Part shown: positions 17,729 through 27,055 of the stretch, in pieces
Layout of the letters: the number at the start of each line of letters is the position of its first letter
Position numbering within the stretch: position 1 is the stretch's first letter
Origin: UBA3263 sp964554335
Lineage (GTDB): Bacteria > Bacteroidota > Bacteroidia > Bacteroidales > Muribaculaceae
Length of the DNA stretch: 58,260 bases
Reading direction: 5' to 3'
Assembly (NCBI GenBank): GCA_964554335.1
Contig: CAZKOF010000006.1
Coordinates: 1 to 58,260 of the forward strand
Program-made: the position numbers and the translations under genes
The notes under the pieces: generated by a model
What the model was told of the DNA's origin: nothing
Seen by the model: the letters and a program-made list of their open reading frames with translations, nothing else
The model's database searches: none

Positions 17729-18126
17729 TTCTTAGAGATTTGAATATTGTTGCTGCGAAGAATATTGCGGGCGTTTGCGCGCGTTATAAAGAAGCGCGAA
17801 GCACGCCCGCGGGCAACGACATGGACCGCGGCGTCGGTCAGGGTGGCGCCGGGTCGATTGCTGCGGAAGTCGTCGAAAATGTTGAATATCTCTCCCCACA
17901 TCCGGCCGGTATCGGCCGACATTCTCGGGAGTTTGCCCTCACGGCGCAGGCGCTCCATTACGATTATATGATCTACGCTTACAAAAAATCCGCGGTCAAC
18001 GGGTGAGTCGAGCACCGAGTCAAGCACGGCTTCGGTTGCCCGTTCGAGCCGGCTCTCGGCCATGCGGCGCCTGACTGCCGCCGTCAGCCTGCGGTTGCGC
18101 TCTTTCGTTAGGGTGACATAGCTCAT
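17725..18126 (-). CDS. Hypothetical basic protein (first gene of a pair)
   Basis: A 133-residue Arg-rich protein with no signal peptide. Helices dominate: ERNRRLTAAVRRRMAESRL at the start and a C-terminal ASRFFITRANARNILRSNN. The basic charge would suit nucleic-acid binding (inference only). It is coupled to the next gene by a 4-base overlap. A TAAATTTG element at 18176-18183 lies 50 bases upstream, but without a matching -33. The family is not recognised. Confidence 0.5.
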   Translation of the reverse strand: MSYVTLTKERNRRLTAAVRRRMAESRLERATEAVLDSVLDSPVDRGFFVSVDHIIVMERLRREGKLPRMSADTGRMWGEIFNIFDDFRSNRPGATLTDAAVHVVARGRASRFFITRANARNILRSNNIQISKK

Positions 18127-18247
18127 AGTTGATATTGCGTGAATAAAGGTTGGTGTGTTCGGTGGTTCGATAGCGCAAATTTACGTTTGTGATGTGGTAA
18201 AATCGTTGCCCACACCTGTTGATAAATGTTAAACGGAAAATTTTCCG

Positions 18248-18255
18248 TAACTTTG
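18248..18255 (+). promoter_or_regulatory. -7 promoter element upstream of the SulP gene
   Basis: TAACTTTG, 29 bases before the ATG at 18285. The -33 region has no TTTG at the usual spacing. The gap 18127-18284 also carries an opposing TAAATTTG (18176-18183) for the divergent gene. Confidence 0.45.
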
Positions 18256-18284
18256 CGATTTGAAATCCACATTTATCGAAAAAG

Positions 18285-19961
18285 ATGAACATTACAGGTG
18301 CATTTACCTACCGCCCAAAACTTCTTACGGCGCTTAATGGTTACTCCGCGACAAAGTTCAAAGATGATTTCATTGCCGGCATCGTTGTCGGCATCGTTGC
18401 TCTTCCGTTGGCTATCGCTTTCGGCATAGCCTCGGGGGTGAGTCCGACCGTTGGCCTCATCACGGCCATTGTCGGCGGCTTCATCGTCAGTGTGTTCGGC
18501 GGCAACAGCGTGCAAATCGGCGGTCCGACAGGCGCATTCATCGTGATTGTCTATGGCATCATCGCGCAGTTCGGTCTGCAGGGGCTTGCAATCGCCACAT
18601 TCATGGCCGGATTGATTCTCATAATGATGGGCTTTTTCCGTCTCGGCACGGTCATCAAGTTCATTCCCTATCCCATCGTTGTCGGCTTCACCGCGGGCAT
18701 AGCGCTGACAATTTTCTCCACCCAGGTCAACGACTTCCTCGGGCTCGGGCTAACCAATGTGCCTTCGGAATTTCTGCCCAAATGGGGTGTTTACCTGCGC
18801 AATATCGGCCGGGTTGACCTGATCACGCTGGCGGTTGCCGTCGCTTCGCTGGCGATAATCATAATCGCCCCGAAGATAAGCAAGAAGTTACCCGGCGCGT
18901 TGTTGGCCATCTTGATAATCACCCCCATCGTCTACTTCCTCGACCTGCCGGTCGAGACCGTTGGCCGCCGCTTCGGCGAGCTGAAGACCGACGTACCGTT
19001 GCCTCACGGCTTCGAGCTTAATATGGCCACTATCAATCAGCTGCTCCCTTCGGCGTTTACTATCGCCATACTCGGCGCGATTGAGTCGCTGCTTTCGGCA
19101 ACTGTTGCCGACGGCATTACCGGCTCGCGCACAGATTCCAACTCGGAACTGATTGGCCAGGGCCTGGCAAACGTTGTCGTCCCGATGTTCGGCGGCATTC
19201 CCGTTACCGGCGCGATTGCCCGCACAATGACCAACATCACCAACGGCGGCCGCACTCCCGTTGCCGGCGTCATCCATGTCCTGGTTCTGCTGCTGATTTT
19301 CTTCCTGGCCATGCCGTTGATTCAGCTCGTGCCGATGTCGTGTCTGGCGGCGGTGCTGATGGTAGTTGCCTATAACATGAGCGGCTGGCGCACGGTGCGC
19401 GCGATTTTCCATAATCCGAAGAGCGACATCTCGGTGCTGCTCGTGACTTTCCTGCTGACCGTTATTTTCGACCTCACTATCGCGATTGAAATAGGATTGC
19501 TGCTCGCCGTCGTGCTCTTTTTGCGCCGCGTTATGGAGAACACGGAGATCAAAGTTTATGGCGACAAGCTCGATGCCGCCGAGAACACCGACCTTTCGAC
19601 CCACGAGGAACTCGACCTCGCCCCCGGAGTGCAAGTCTATGAGATTGACGGTCCGTTCTTTTTCGGTGTGGCAACGAAGTTCGACGAGATGATGCGCACA
19701 ACCGTCGGAGAATCCAAGCCTAAGGTCCGTATCATACGCATGAGAAAGGTCCCGTTCATTGACTCGACGGGCTTGCATAACCTTGAAATTCTGATTAACT
19801 CGAGCCGCGCCGAGGGCATTCATGTGGTCCTCTCGGGTGTGCGCGAGGAGGTCAGGACCGTGCTCGGCAAGAACAACATCGATACCCTGCTCGGAGCCGA
19901 CCATATCTGCAACCATATATCATCGGCCGTTGTAAAGGCAAACGAAATTGCACGTTCTTAA
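18285..19961 (+). CDS. SulP-family inorganic anion transporter
   Basis: A 558-residue SLC26/SulP permease. About 10-14 hydrophobic segments run from residue 25 to 410 (DFIAGIVVGIVALPLAIAFG, VQIGGPTGAFIVIVYGIIAQ). A cytoplasmic STAS domain follows at about 440-550, with FIDSTGLHNLEILINSSRAE. SulP proteins carry sulfate, bicarbonate or other anions; the substrate cannot be told from the sequence. It overlaps the following TPR gene by 14 bases. Confidence 0.92.
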   Translation: MNITGAFTYRPKLLTALNGYSATKFKDDFIAGIVVGIVALPLAIAFGIASGVSPTVGLITAIVGGFIVSVFGGNSVQIGGPTGAFIVIVYGIIAQFGLQGLAIATFMAGLILIMMGFFRLGTVIKFIPYPIVVGFTAGIALTIFSTQVNDFLGLGLTNVPSEFLPKWGVYLRNIGRVDLITLAVAVASLAIIIIAPKISKKLPGALLAILIITPIVYFLDLPVETVGRRFGELKTDVPLPHGFELNMATINQLLPSAFTIAILGAIESLLSATVADGITGSRTDSNSELIGQGLANVVVPMFGGIPVTGAIARTMTNITNGGRTPVAGVIHVLVLLLIFFLAMPLIQLVPMSCLAAVLMVVAYNMSGWRTVRAIFHNPKSDISVLLVTFLLTVIFDLTIAIEIGLLLAVVLFLRRVMENTEIKVYGDKLDAAENTDLSTHEELDLAPGVQVYEIDGPFFFGVATKFDEMMRTTVGESKPKVRIIRMRKVPFIDSTGLHNLEILINSSRAEGIHVVLSGVREEVRTVLGKNNIDTLLGADHICNHISSAVVKANEIARS

Positions 19962-21930
19962 AAAAATATTCGCGTTGTTGCTGCCGTTGCTGCCGTTTGC
20001 GGCATCCGGTCAGCTGAACACCGACCACACTCTTCAGGTCGGTCGCAACGCCCTGTATTTCAGCGATTATCTGCTCTCAATCCAATATTTCAACCAAGTA
20101 ATTGACGCGAAGCCGTATCTTGCGGAACCATATTTTCTGCGCGCGGTTGCAAAATATAACCTCGAGGACTTTGCCGGCGCCGAGGCCGATGCCCGCAAGG
20201 CTATTGAAATCAACCCGTTCCTGCCCAATGCCTGGGAGGTGCGCGGGGTCGCAAGCCAGTGTCTGGGCAACCATGTCGCCGCAATCGGCTACTATGACCG
20301 GGCTCTCGAGCAGCTTCCCCATAACCGCGAGCTGCTGTTCAACAAAGCCCTGGCTCAGGAGGCCGCCGACCTTTTCACCGGGGCCGACTCGACCTACGCC
20401 CGGCTGCTCAGCCTCTATCCGCGGTTCGACGACGGCTATCTCGGCCGCGCCCAGCTGAGCCTTCACCGCGGCGACACCATTGCCGCGCGCGCCGACCTCG
20501 ACAAGGCGTTGAGCCTCAATGATAAATCGGTCAGCGCCCTGAGCCTGCGCGCGGCCCTCAGCCGCGACAATCCGGCCGCCGCTTTGGCCGACATGGAGCG
20601 CGCCGTGACGCTGCAGCCCGACAAGACGTTTCTGCGTGTGAACCGCGCCGTTGCCCGCTATAACGCCAATGACCTCAACGGCGCTATCGACGACCTCGAC
20701 TATGTTCTCGAGCAGGAGCCGATGAATTATGAGGCATTGTTTAACCGCGCGATGCTGCGCGCCGAGCTCCAAGACAACGACCGCGCGCTGGTTGACCTCA
20801 ACCGCGCCCTTCAGTTGCGTCCCAATGATTTGCGAGCGCGCTTCAACCGCGCGGTGGTCTATGCGTCTAAAGGAGAGTATGCCGGCGCTCTGACTGACGC
20901 CAACGCGGTTGTCGAGGCGTATCCGGAGATGTTTGCCGCCTACGCCCTGCGCGCGCAGATTTACAACGACCTCGGCGACGATGCAGCCGCACGCAAGGAT
21001 TACCGCCGGGCCTCGCAGATTGCCCATAGCGTACCCGCTTCGGATAAGTCGGATGGGCCGGACATGTCGGACGGGTCTGAACGGCCTTCGGCAGAGGAGG
21101 TTATCAACCGCTTCAAAACCCTTCAGACCGCCGAGAGCGACGAAAGCGACCTTGCGCAGAATTTCAATACCCCCGGCATGCATGGCCTCGTGCAGAACCG
21201 CCGCACGGCAGTCGAGATGCTGCCGATATATCAGCTGACATATTACACGGCCGACGGCTCCGGAGCCTACGATCGCGAAATCGACGAGCTTAATGCCGCC
21301 CGCGTGCTTCCATTCGTTGTTTTTCTCTCCAATAATCTCCCGTCGATGACGCGTCAGGAAGACCTGGACCGCCACTTCGAGAGCATTCAGCGTCTCGGCG
21401 CCCTGATTGCCGGAGGCGAGGCGCGTCCTATTGACCGCTTTGCCCGCGCGATGGATTACGTTACGCTGAAGGACTACGCATCGTCACTCAGCGACCTCAA
21501 TGCCGTCATTGACGCCCGGCCCGACTTCGCTCCGGCATATCTGATGCGCTCAGCCGTGCGCTATCGCCTTCAGGAGTCAGGCCTGGGACGTGTTGTTGTC
21601 GAGGGTGATGCCGAGGCACTGAATGCCGAGAGCGCATTGGTTCTCGAGCAGATACTTGCCGACCTCGACCGTGCTCTCGAACTCAATCCGCGTATGGCTG
21701 CGGCCCACTATAACCGCGGAGTCATTCTTATGCGCCTCGACGCCTGGGCCGATGCTATCGACGCCTTTACCCGCTCAATCGAGACAGACCCCGGATTCGG
21801 CGCGGCATACTATAACCGCGGGTTCGCGCAGTTCAGCCGCGGCAACCGCGACGCCGCTGTTGCCGACATCTCGCGCGCAGGGCAGCTCGGCATTCATGCC
21901 GCCTATCCGCTGCTGAAGCAGATGCAGTGA
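19948..21930 (+). CDS. Secreted TPR-repeat protein (TTG start)
   Basis: A 660-residue protein with a signal peptide (LKKIFALLLPLLPFAASGQ). Many tetratricopeptide repeats run almost from end to end, with repeated AxFNRAxxxxxxGxxxxALxDxxxAL patterns such as YNANDLNGAIDDLDYVLEQE and YNRGFAQFSRGNRDAAVADI. A gap near residues 355-480 holds a low-complexity stretch (SDKSDGPDMSDGSERPS) and an unrelated linker. No ATG lies near the signal peptide; TTG at 19948, inside the end of the SulP gene, is the best start. It is presumably a periplasmic or surface scaffold, partner unknown. Confidence 0.75.
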   Translation: MHVLKKIFALLLPLLPFAASGQLNTDHTLQVGRNALYFSDYLLSIQYFNQVIDAKPYLAEPYFLRAVAKYNLEDFAGAEADARKAIEINPFLPNAWEVRGVASQCLGNHVAAIGYYDRALEQLPHNRELLFNKALAQEAADLFTGADSTYARLLSLYPRFDDGYLGRAQLSLHRGDTIAARADLDKALSLNDKSVSALSLRAALSRDNPAAALADMERAVTLQPDKTFLRVNRAVARYNANDLNGAIDDLDYVLEQEPMNYEALFNRAMLRAELQDNDRALVDLNRALQLRPNDLRARFNRAVVYASKGEYAGALTDANAVVEAYPEMFAAYALRAQIYNDLGDDAAARKDYRRASQIAHSVPASDKSDGPDMSDGSERPSAEEVINRFKTLQTAESDESDLAQNFNTPGMHGLVQNRRTAVEMLPIYQLTYYTADGSGAYDREIDELNAARVLPFVVFLSNNLPSMTRQEDLDRHFESIQRLGALIAGGEARPIDRFARAMDYVTLKDYASSLSDLNAVIDARPDFAPAYLMRSAVRYRLQESGLGRVVVEGDAEALNAESALVLEQILADLDRALELNPRMAAAHYNRGVILMRLDAWADAIDAFTRSIETDPGFGAAYYNRGFAQFSRGNRDAAVADISRAGQLGIHAAYPLLKQMQ

Positions 21931-21948
21931 TATAATAGTTGTTAAAAA

Positions 21949-21980
21949 TTTGTCGGGCTGAGGGAAATTTGCTACCTTTG
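21949..21980 (+). promoter_or_regulatory. Consensus promoter for recJ-recQ-rarA
   Basis: TTTG (21949-21952), 20 bases, TACCTTTG (21973-21980), a full match to the Bacteroidota consensus. The recJ ATG is 120 bases further on, leaving a leader of about 110 bases. Confidence 0.7.
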
Positions 21981-22100
21981 GGGTAACAAAGGCCGAAAAA
22001 TCCTTGCTCCTCTCTCTCTTCTCGGTCGGCTATGTTGTTGATTTTGACCTTAGAGGGTTGAAGTCAGCCGTTTTGCGATAATAATAAAAACATAACATAA

Positions 22101-23840
22101 ATGACCGAAAAATGGAAACTTTCAACCACAGACCTCTCCGCCTTCCGCCCCGCGCATGATGATTTTCCCCGCCGTTCGGCCGTTGAACGTTATTTCGATA
22201 GCCCGGTGATGGCTAAAATTATGCGCGACAGGGGAATAACCTCTGTTGAGGAAGCACACGAATTCTTCTCACCCCAACTCTCGGACCTCATCGACCCATA
22301 TCTCATGCCCGGCATGGATGTGGCCGTCAGGCGTTTGAATGAGGCAATGGGTTCAAAAGAGAAGATTTTGGTCTATGGTGATTATGATGTAGACGGCACT
22401 ACGGCCGTGGCGTTGGTCTACAAGTATCTTTCGCAATTCTATTCGCGGATCGACTACTATATTCCCGGACGCTATGATGACGGCTACGGCATTACGCGCC
22501 ACGTCGTTGACACAGCGGCCGAGGCGGGGGTCAAGCTCATTATCATTCTTGACTGCGGCATCAAAGCCAACGACGAGATTGCCTACGCCCGCACAAAGGG
22601 GATAGACTTCATTATCTGCGACCATCACGTCGCCGGTGCCGAACTACCCCCGGCAACGGCAATTCTCAACCCCAAGCTCGAGGACTCCACATATCCGTTC
22701 CGCCACCTGAGCGGCTGCGGTGTCGGCTTCAAGTTCATGCAGGCGTTTGCAATGAGTAACGGCCTGCCTGAGCGTGACCTCGAGAACTATCTCGACCTGG
22801 TTGCCGTCAGCATTGCGGCCGACATCGTTCCGATGGTCGGCGAGAACCGCATCATGACCTATCACGGCCTGCGCCGGCTCAACTCGAACCCTAACATCGG
22901 TCTGCGCGCGATCATGCGCATCTGCGGCCTGACGGGGCGCGAAATCACAATCTCAGACGTCATCTTCAAGATCGGTCCGCGCATCAATGCCTCCGGACGC
23001 ATGCAGAGCGGCCGTGAGGCAGTTGATCTTCTCGTTGCGCGCGACGCCGCCGATGCCCGCGCGAAAGCCCTGGAAATAGACCAATATAACAAAGACCGCA
23101 AGGAACTCGACAAGCAGATTACCGAGGAGGCACAGGCTATTCTCGAGACCTACGGCGAGAGCATGGATTCCAAGAAAGCCATAGTCATGTATAACAAAAA
23201 CTGGCACCGCGGAATTATCGGCATCGTTGCCTCGCGCCTGACGGAGGTCTATTACAAACCCGCCGTGGTGCTTACCCTGACCAACGGGCTCGCTTCGGGG
23301 TCGTCGCGTTCGGTCCAGGGGTTTGACATCTACAGCGCCGTGGAATCCTGTGAGGACCTGCTGGAGAATTTCGGCGGCCATACCTACGCCGTAGGCCTCA
23401 GCATGAAGCCCGAGAACATTCCCGCGTTCGCCGAGCGTTTCGAGCGCTATGTGGAAACCCACATCTCCGCCGCCCAGCTGCGTCCGGTCCATGTTGTCGA
23501 CGCCGACATGAGGTTTGAAGATATCAACCTCGACATGCTCCACTTTCTGCGCCGGCTCAACCCCTACGGCCCCGGAAATCAGAAGCCGGTGTTCCGCACG
23601 TCGGGGGTCATCGATGCCGGGACCTCGAAGGTCGTCGGCAGGAACAACGAGCACATAAAGCTCGACCTGACGAATCCGGGACGCACCCATGAGGTCAACG
23701 CAATCGCCTTCAACATGGCCGATAAATTTCCCGATGTGGCTTCCGGGCGTCCTTTCACGATAGTCTACACCATCGAGGAGAACAAACACCACGCCGCCGG
23801 GATGCCTCTGCAGCTCCAGATTAAGGAAATTCTGCCCTAA
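22101..23840 (+). CDS. recJ: Single-stranded-DNA-specific exonuclease RecJ
   Basis: A 579-residue 5'-3' ssDNA exonuclease used in recombination and mismatch repair. The DHH phosphoesterase motifs are GDYDVDGTT (94-101), ILDCG (D151) and the DHH triad at 174-176. The DHHA1 part follows with GPRINASGRM and NWHRGIIGIVASRL, then the GGHTYAVGLS segment and an OB-like C-terminus. It heads a compact cluster with recQ (15 bases later) and rarA, all acting on stalled or broken replication forks. Confidence 0.96.
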   Translation: MTEKWKLSTTDLSAFRPAHDDFPRRSAVERYFDSPVMAKIMRDRGITSVEEAHEFFSPQLSDLIDPYLMPGMDVAVRRLNEAMGSKEKILVYGDYDVDGTTAVALVYKYLSQFYSRIDYYIPGRYDDGYGITRHVVDTAAEAGVKLIIILDCGIKANDEIAYARTKGIDFIICDHHVAGAELPPATAILNPKLEDSTYPFRHLSGCGVGFKFMQAFAMSNGLPERDLENYLDLVAVSIAADIVPMVGENRIMTYHGLRRLNSNPNIGLRAIMRICGLTGREITISDVIFKIGPRINASGRMQSGREAVDLLVARDAADARAKALEIDQYNKDRKELDKQITEEAQAILETYGESMDSKKAIVMYNKNWHRGIIGIVASRLTEVYYKPAVVLTLTNGLASGSSRSVQGFDIYSAVESCEDLLENFGGHTYAVGLSMKPENIPAFAERFERYVETHISAAQLRPVHVVDADMRFEDINLDMLHFLRRLNPYGPGNQKPVFRTSGVIDAGTSKVVGRNNEHIKLDLTNPGRTHEVNAIAFNMADKFPDVASGRPFTIVYTIEENKHHAAGMPLQLQIKEILP

Positions 23841-23855
23841 AACAAATCTGAATCC

Positions 23856-25766
23856 GTGAGCTACACCTCTCCTCTCGAAGCCCTCAGAGACAAGTGGGGC
23901 TACGACTCTTTCCGCCCGCTTCAGGGTGAGATTATCGACTCCGTTCTCGGCGGAGCCGACACGCTCGCGCTGATGCCCACCGGCGGCGGCAAGAGCATTA
24001 CCTTTCAGGTTCCGGGGCTTATGCTCCCGGGGCTCACCGTGGTCGTCACCCCGCTGATATCGCTGATGAAAGATCAGGTCGACAATCTGCGCAGCCACGA
24101 TATCGCTGCGGCCTATATCCACTCGGGGCTGACCATGCGCGAGCGGAACCTCGCAATGCAGAAAGCCGGGCTCGGGAAGGTCAAGTTCGTCTATCTCTCG
24201 CCCGAGCGCCTGCAGAACGAGCACTTTCTCGGCGAGCTTAAAAACTGGAATGTCAGCCTTATAGTGGTGGATGAAGCCCATTGCATCTCGCAGTGGGGCT
24301 ACGACTTCCGGCCAAGCTACCTCGGCATCGCCAAGATGAGGCGCTACTTCCCTCAGGTGCCGATCATGGCGGTGACGGCCTCGGCCACGCCGCAGGTTGC
24401 CGACGATATTTGCCGGCAACTCGCGTTCCGCCCGGGGGCGCGAACGTTCCGTATGAGTTTCGCGCGGCCCAATATCCACTATATCGTGCGTCGCGACGTC
24501 AACAAGCCCGAGCGGCTGCTGGCGGTTTTACGCAACACTTCGGGTACGGCCATCGTTTACGTGCGCTCGCGCAAGAAGACTGTAGAGATTGCCCGTATGT
24601 TGCAGGCCGAGGGAATTTCGTCCGAGAGTTACCATGCCGGCCTGCTGCCGCAGGAGAAGGACCTGCGCCAACAACGCTGGAAAGAGTCGCAGGTGCGGGT
24701 CATGGTTGCCACCAATGCTTTCGGCATGGGCATCGACAAGCCCGACGTCAGGGTCGTCGTTCACTATGACTTGCCGTCATCGATAGAGGAATATTACCAG
24801 GAGGCGGGGCGTGCCGGCCGCGACGGGCTTCCGAGCTTTGCCGTGACCATCGTCTCGCCGCGCGACCGCGCAGTGTTGCATCGCCGTCTTGAAGATGCGT
24901 TCCCGCCCCGCGAATATATCGCGGCGGTCTATGAGGCGGCGTGTCTTGATATCGACCTCTGTCTCGGCGAGGGTCAGTTCAAGACGTTCGATTTCAATCT
25001 CGAGGAGTTTTGTACGTGCCGTAAACTTTGGCCGGCAACGGTCCGCTCGGCGCTCGGCATGCTCTCGCTGGCCGGATATGTTGACTATGTCGAGGATATC
25101 GATGCAAAGGCGCGCGTAATGGTCGTGTGTGAGCGCCGGGACCTCTATGATATACAATTCTCGGCTGTGGAGGAGCGGGTGATGGTTTACCTGCTGCGCA
25201 ACTGCCCGGGGCTTTTTGCCGACTATGTCAGCATTGTCGAGACCGTCATCGCCTCCCGGCTGGGACTGACGGCCGACGAGCTTTATCAGACGCTGCTCGC
25301 GCTGACCCGCATGCACGTTATCCACTACGTTCCCCGTCGCCAGCAGCCGTATCTCTACTTCCCGTCGCGCCGCGTGCTGACAAAGCATGTTGTCATACCC
25401 GACGAGGTCTATGTAGTGCGCCGGCGGCGAATGGAGGAGCGTATCGCCGCTATTGAGCGTCTGGCGTTCTTCGACGATGACTGCCGCGCCTCGACTATTC
25501 TGCGCTATTTCGGCGACGTCGGGAGCGAGGATTGCGGAACCTGCGACGTATGCCGCGCGCGGGCAAAGACCCGAGGCCGCTCAGTCGACATCAAAGCGCT
25601 CAGAATAGCCCTTACCCATTATCTGGGTCATCACCCCGCAACCGGGCCCCGCAAGCTGCTGAAGGCCCTGAATTTGCGCGAGGAGGCGGCCCTGCCGGTT
25701 GTCCGCGACCTGATTGACCGCGGCGAAATCATTATTAACCCTGACCAAACCCTTTCGCTAAACTGA
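23856..25766 (+). CDS. recQ: ATP-dependent DNA helicase RecQ
   Basis: A 636-residue 3'-5' helicase. Walker A is PTGGGKS (about 41-47), and motif II DEAH (139-142) is followed by CISQWGYDFRPSY. The RecQ zinc-binding and winged-helix region is in the second half, with DCGTCDVCRARAK. The usual C-terminal HRDC domain is not evident. The start is GTG at 23856, giving MSYTSPLEALRDKWGY, a typical RecQ N-terminus. It lies between recJ and rarA; RecQ and RecJ cooperate in end resection. Confidence 0.96.
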   Translation: MSYTSPLEALRDKWGYDSFRPLQGEIIDSVLGGADTLALMPTGGGKSITFQVPGLMLPGLTVVVTPLISLMKDQVDNLRSHDIAAAYIHSGLTMRERNLAMQKAGLGKVKFVYLSPERLQNEHFLGELKNWNVSLIVVDEAHCISQWGYDFRPSYLGIAKMRRYFPQVPIMAVTASATPQVADDICRQLAFRPGARTFRMSFARPNIHYIVRRDVNKPERLLAVLRNTSGTAIVYVRSRKKTVEIARMLQAEGISSESYHAGLLPQEKDLRQQRWKESQVRVMVATNAFGMGIDKPDVRVVVHYDLPSSIEEYYQEAGRAGRDGLPSFAVTIVSPRDRAVLHRRLEDAFPPREYIAAVYEAACLDIDLCLGEGQFKTFDFNLEEFCTCRKLWPATVRSALGMLSLAGYVDYVEDIDAKARVMVVCERRDLYDIQFSAVEERVMVYLLRNCPGLFADYVSIVETVIASRLGLTADELYQTLLALTRMHVIHYVPRRQQPYLYFPSRRVLTKHVVIPDEVYVVRRRRMEERIAAIERLAFFDDDCRASTILRYFGDVGSEDCGTCDVCRARAKTRGRSVDIKALRIALTHYLGHHPATGPRKLLKALNLREEAALPVVRDLIDRGEIIINPDQTLSLN

Positions 25767-25767
25767 T

Positions 25768-27030
25768 ATGCAAGCCCCTTTGGCGGAGCGCATGCGCCCC
25801 GCGACTCTCGACGACTACATCGGCCAGACGCATCTGGTCGGTCCCGGCTCCATTTTGCGCCGCATGATCGAGCAGCAGCGCGTTTCTTCGTTTATTCTCT
25901 GGGGGCCTCCCGGAGTGGGTAAGACCACGCTGGCGCGAATTATTGCCAACACGACCAACTCGCCCTTCTATACGCTCTCGGCCGTCAGCGCCGGAGTAAA
26001 GGAGGTGCGCGAGGTTATTGACCGTTGTCGTGCGGACAATCAGTCGATGTTCTCGCAGGGGCGCCCGATTTTGTTTATCGACGAAATCCACCGCTTCTCC
26101 AAGAGTCAGCAGGACAGTCTGCTCGGAGCCGTTGAGAGCGGCATCGTGACGCTTATCGGCGCCACGACCGAGAACCCGTCGTTTGAGGTCATTCGCCCGC
26201 TGTTGTCGCGCGCGAGCGTCTACACCCTGCGCCCTCTCGAGGCTGAGGAGCTGCAGCAACTGCTCGCCAATGCCCTGGAGCGCGACGAGGTGCTCTCGAA
26301 GATGAAGGTCAGGGTTGAGAGCACCGACGCGTTGTTTCGTTTCGCGGGCGGCGACGCGCGCAAATTGCTCAATATTCTCGACCTGCTCGAGCAGTCGACT
26401 CCCGCCGGCGAACCTCTGGTGATTTCCGATGCCGTGGTTACGGAGCGCCTTCAGGAGAATCCCGCGGCCTACGATAAGGGGGGCGAGATGCACTACGATA
26501 TCATCTCGGCGTTCATCAAGAGCGTGCGCGGTTCTGACGCCGATGCCGCAATCTACTGGTTGGCGCGCATGGTCGCTGGCGGCGAGGATCCTGAGTTCAT
26601 TGCCCGGCGCCTTGCAATTCTTGCGGCAGAGGATATCGGCCTGGCAAATCCAAACGCCCTGCTGCTTGCAAACGCAACATTCGACATTATCAAGAAAATC
26701 GGTTGGCCCGAGGGCCGCATCCCGCTGGCGGAGTGCACGATATATCTTGCTCGCTCGCCCAAGAGCAATTCGGCCTACATGGCAATCGGCGCGGCGCTGG
26801 CCGAGGTCGAGAAGAGCGGCAATCTGCCGGTGCCGTTGCATCTGCGCAATGCGCCGACCTCGCTGATGAAGGAGATGGGATATGGTGCCGACTATAAGTA
26901 TCCCCACGATTTTCCGGGCCATTGGGTTGCTCAGCAGTATCTTCCGGATGCTATCAGCGACCGCCGGTTTTGGTCGCCGGGGCCGAACCCGACGGAGGCG
27001 AGGTTGGCGAATGTGGAAGTTAAAAATTAA
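25768..27030 (+). CDS. rarA: Replication-associated recombination protein A (RarA/MgsA)
   Basis: A 420-residue AAA+ ATPase of the clamp-loader-like RarA family, acting at stalled forks. Walker A is GPPGVGKT (46-53), Walker B ILFIDEIHRF (101-110), then GATTENPSFEVI (sensor 1) and the C-terminal tetramer domain (AEDIGLANPNALLLANATFD, PLAECTIYLARSPKSN). The start is two bases after the recQ stop. The last residues (VEVKN) and the stop codon are supplied by an AT-rich repeat. Confidence 0.96.
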   Translation: MQAPLAERMRPATLDDYIGQTHLVGPGSILRRMIEQQRVSSFILWGPPGVGKTTLARIIANTTNSPFYTLSAVSAGVKEVREVIDRCRADNQSMFSQGRPILFIDEIHRFSKSQQDSLLGAVESGIVTLIGATTENPSFEVIRPLLSRASVYTLRPLEAEELQQLLANALERDEVLSKMKVRVESTDALFRFAGGDARKLLNILDLLEQSTPAGEPLVISDAVVTERLQENPAAYDKGGEMHYDIISAFIKSVRGSDADAAIYWLARMVAGGEDPEFIARRLAILAAEDIGLANPNALLLANATFDIIKKIGWPEGRIPLAECTIYLARSPKSNSAYMAIGAALAEVEKSGNLPVPLHLRNAPTSLMKEMGYGADYKYPHDFPGHWVAQQYLPDAISDRRFWSPGPNPTEARLANVEVKN

Positions 27031-27048
27031 AAATTAAAAATTAAAAGT
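27020..27048. repeat. TTAAAAA tandem repeat on the rarA stop codon
   Basis: Repeats of TTAAAAA occur four times in a row. The first gives the last Lys-Asn codons and the TAA stop of rarA. This array then abuts the 3' end of the LytM gene at 27056 on the other strand. Confidence 0.75.
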
Positions 27049-27055
27049 GGGAGGA

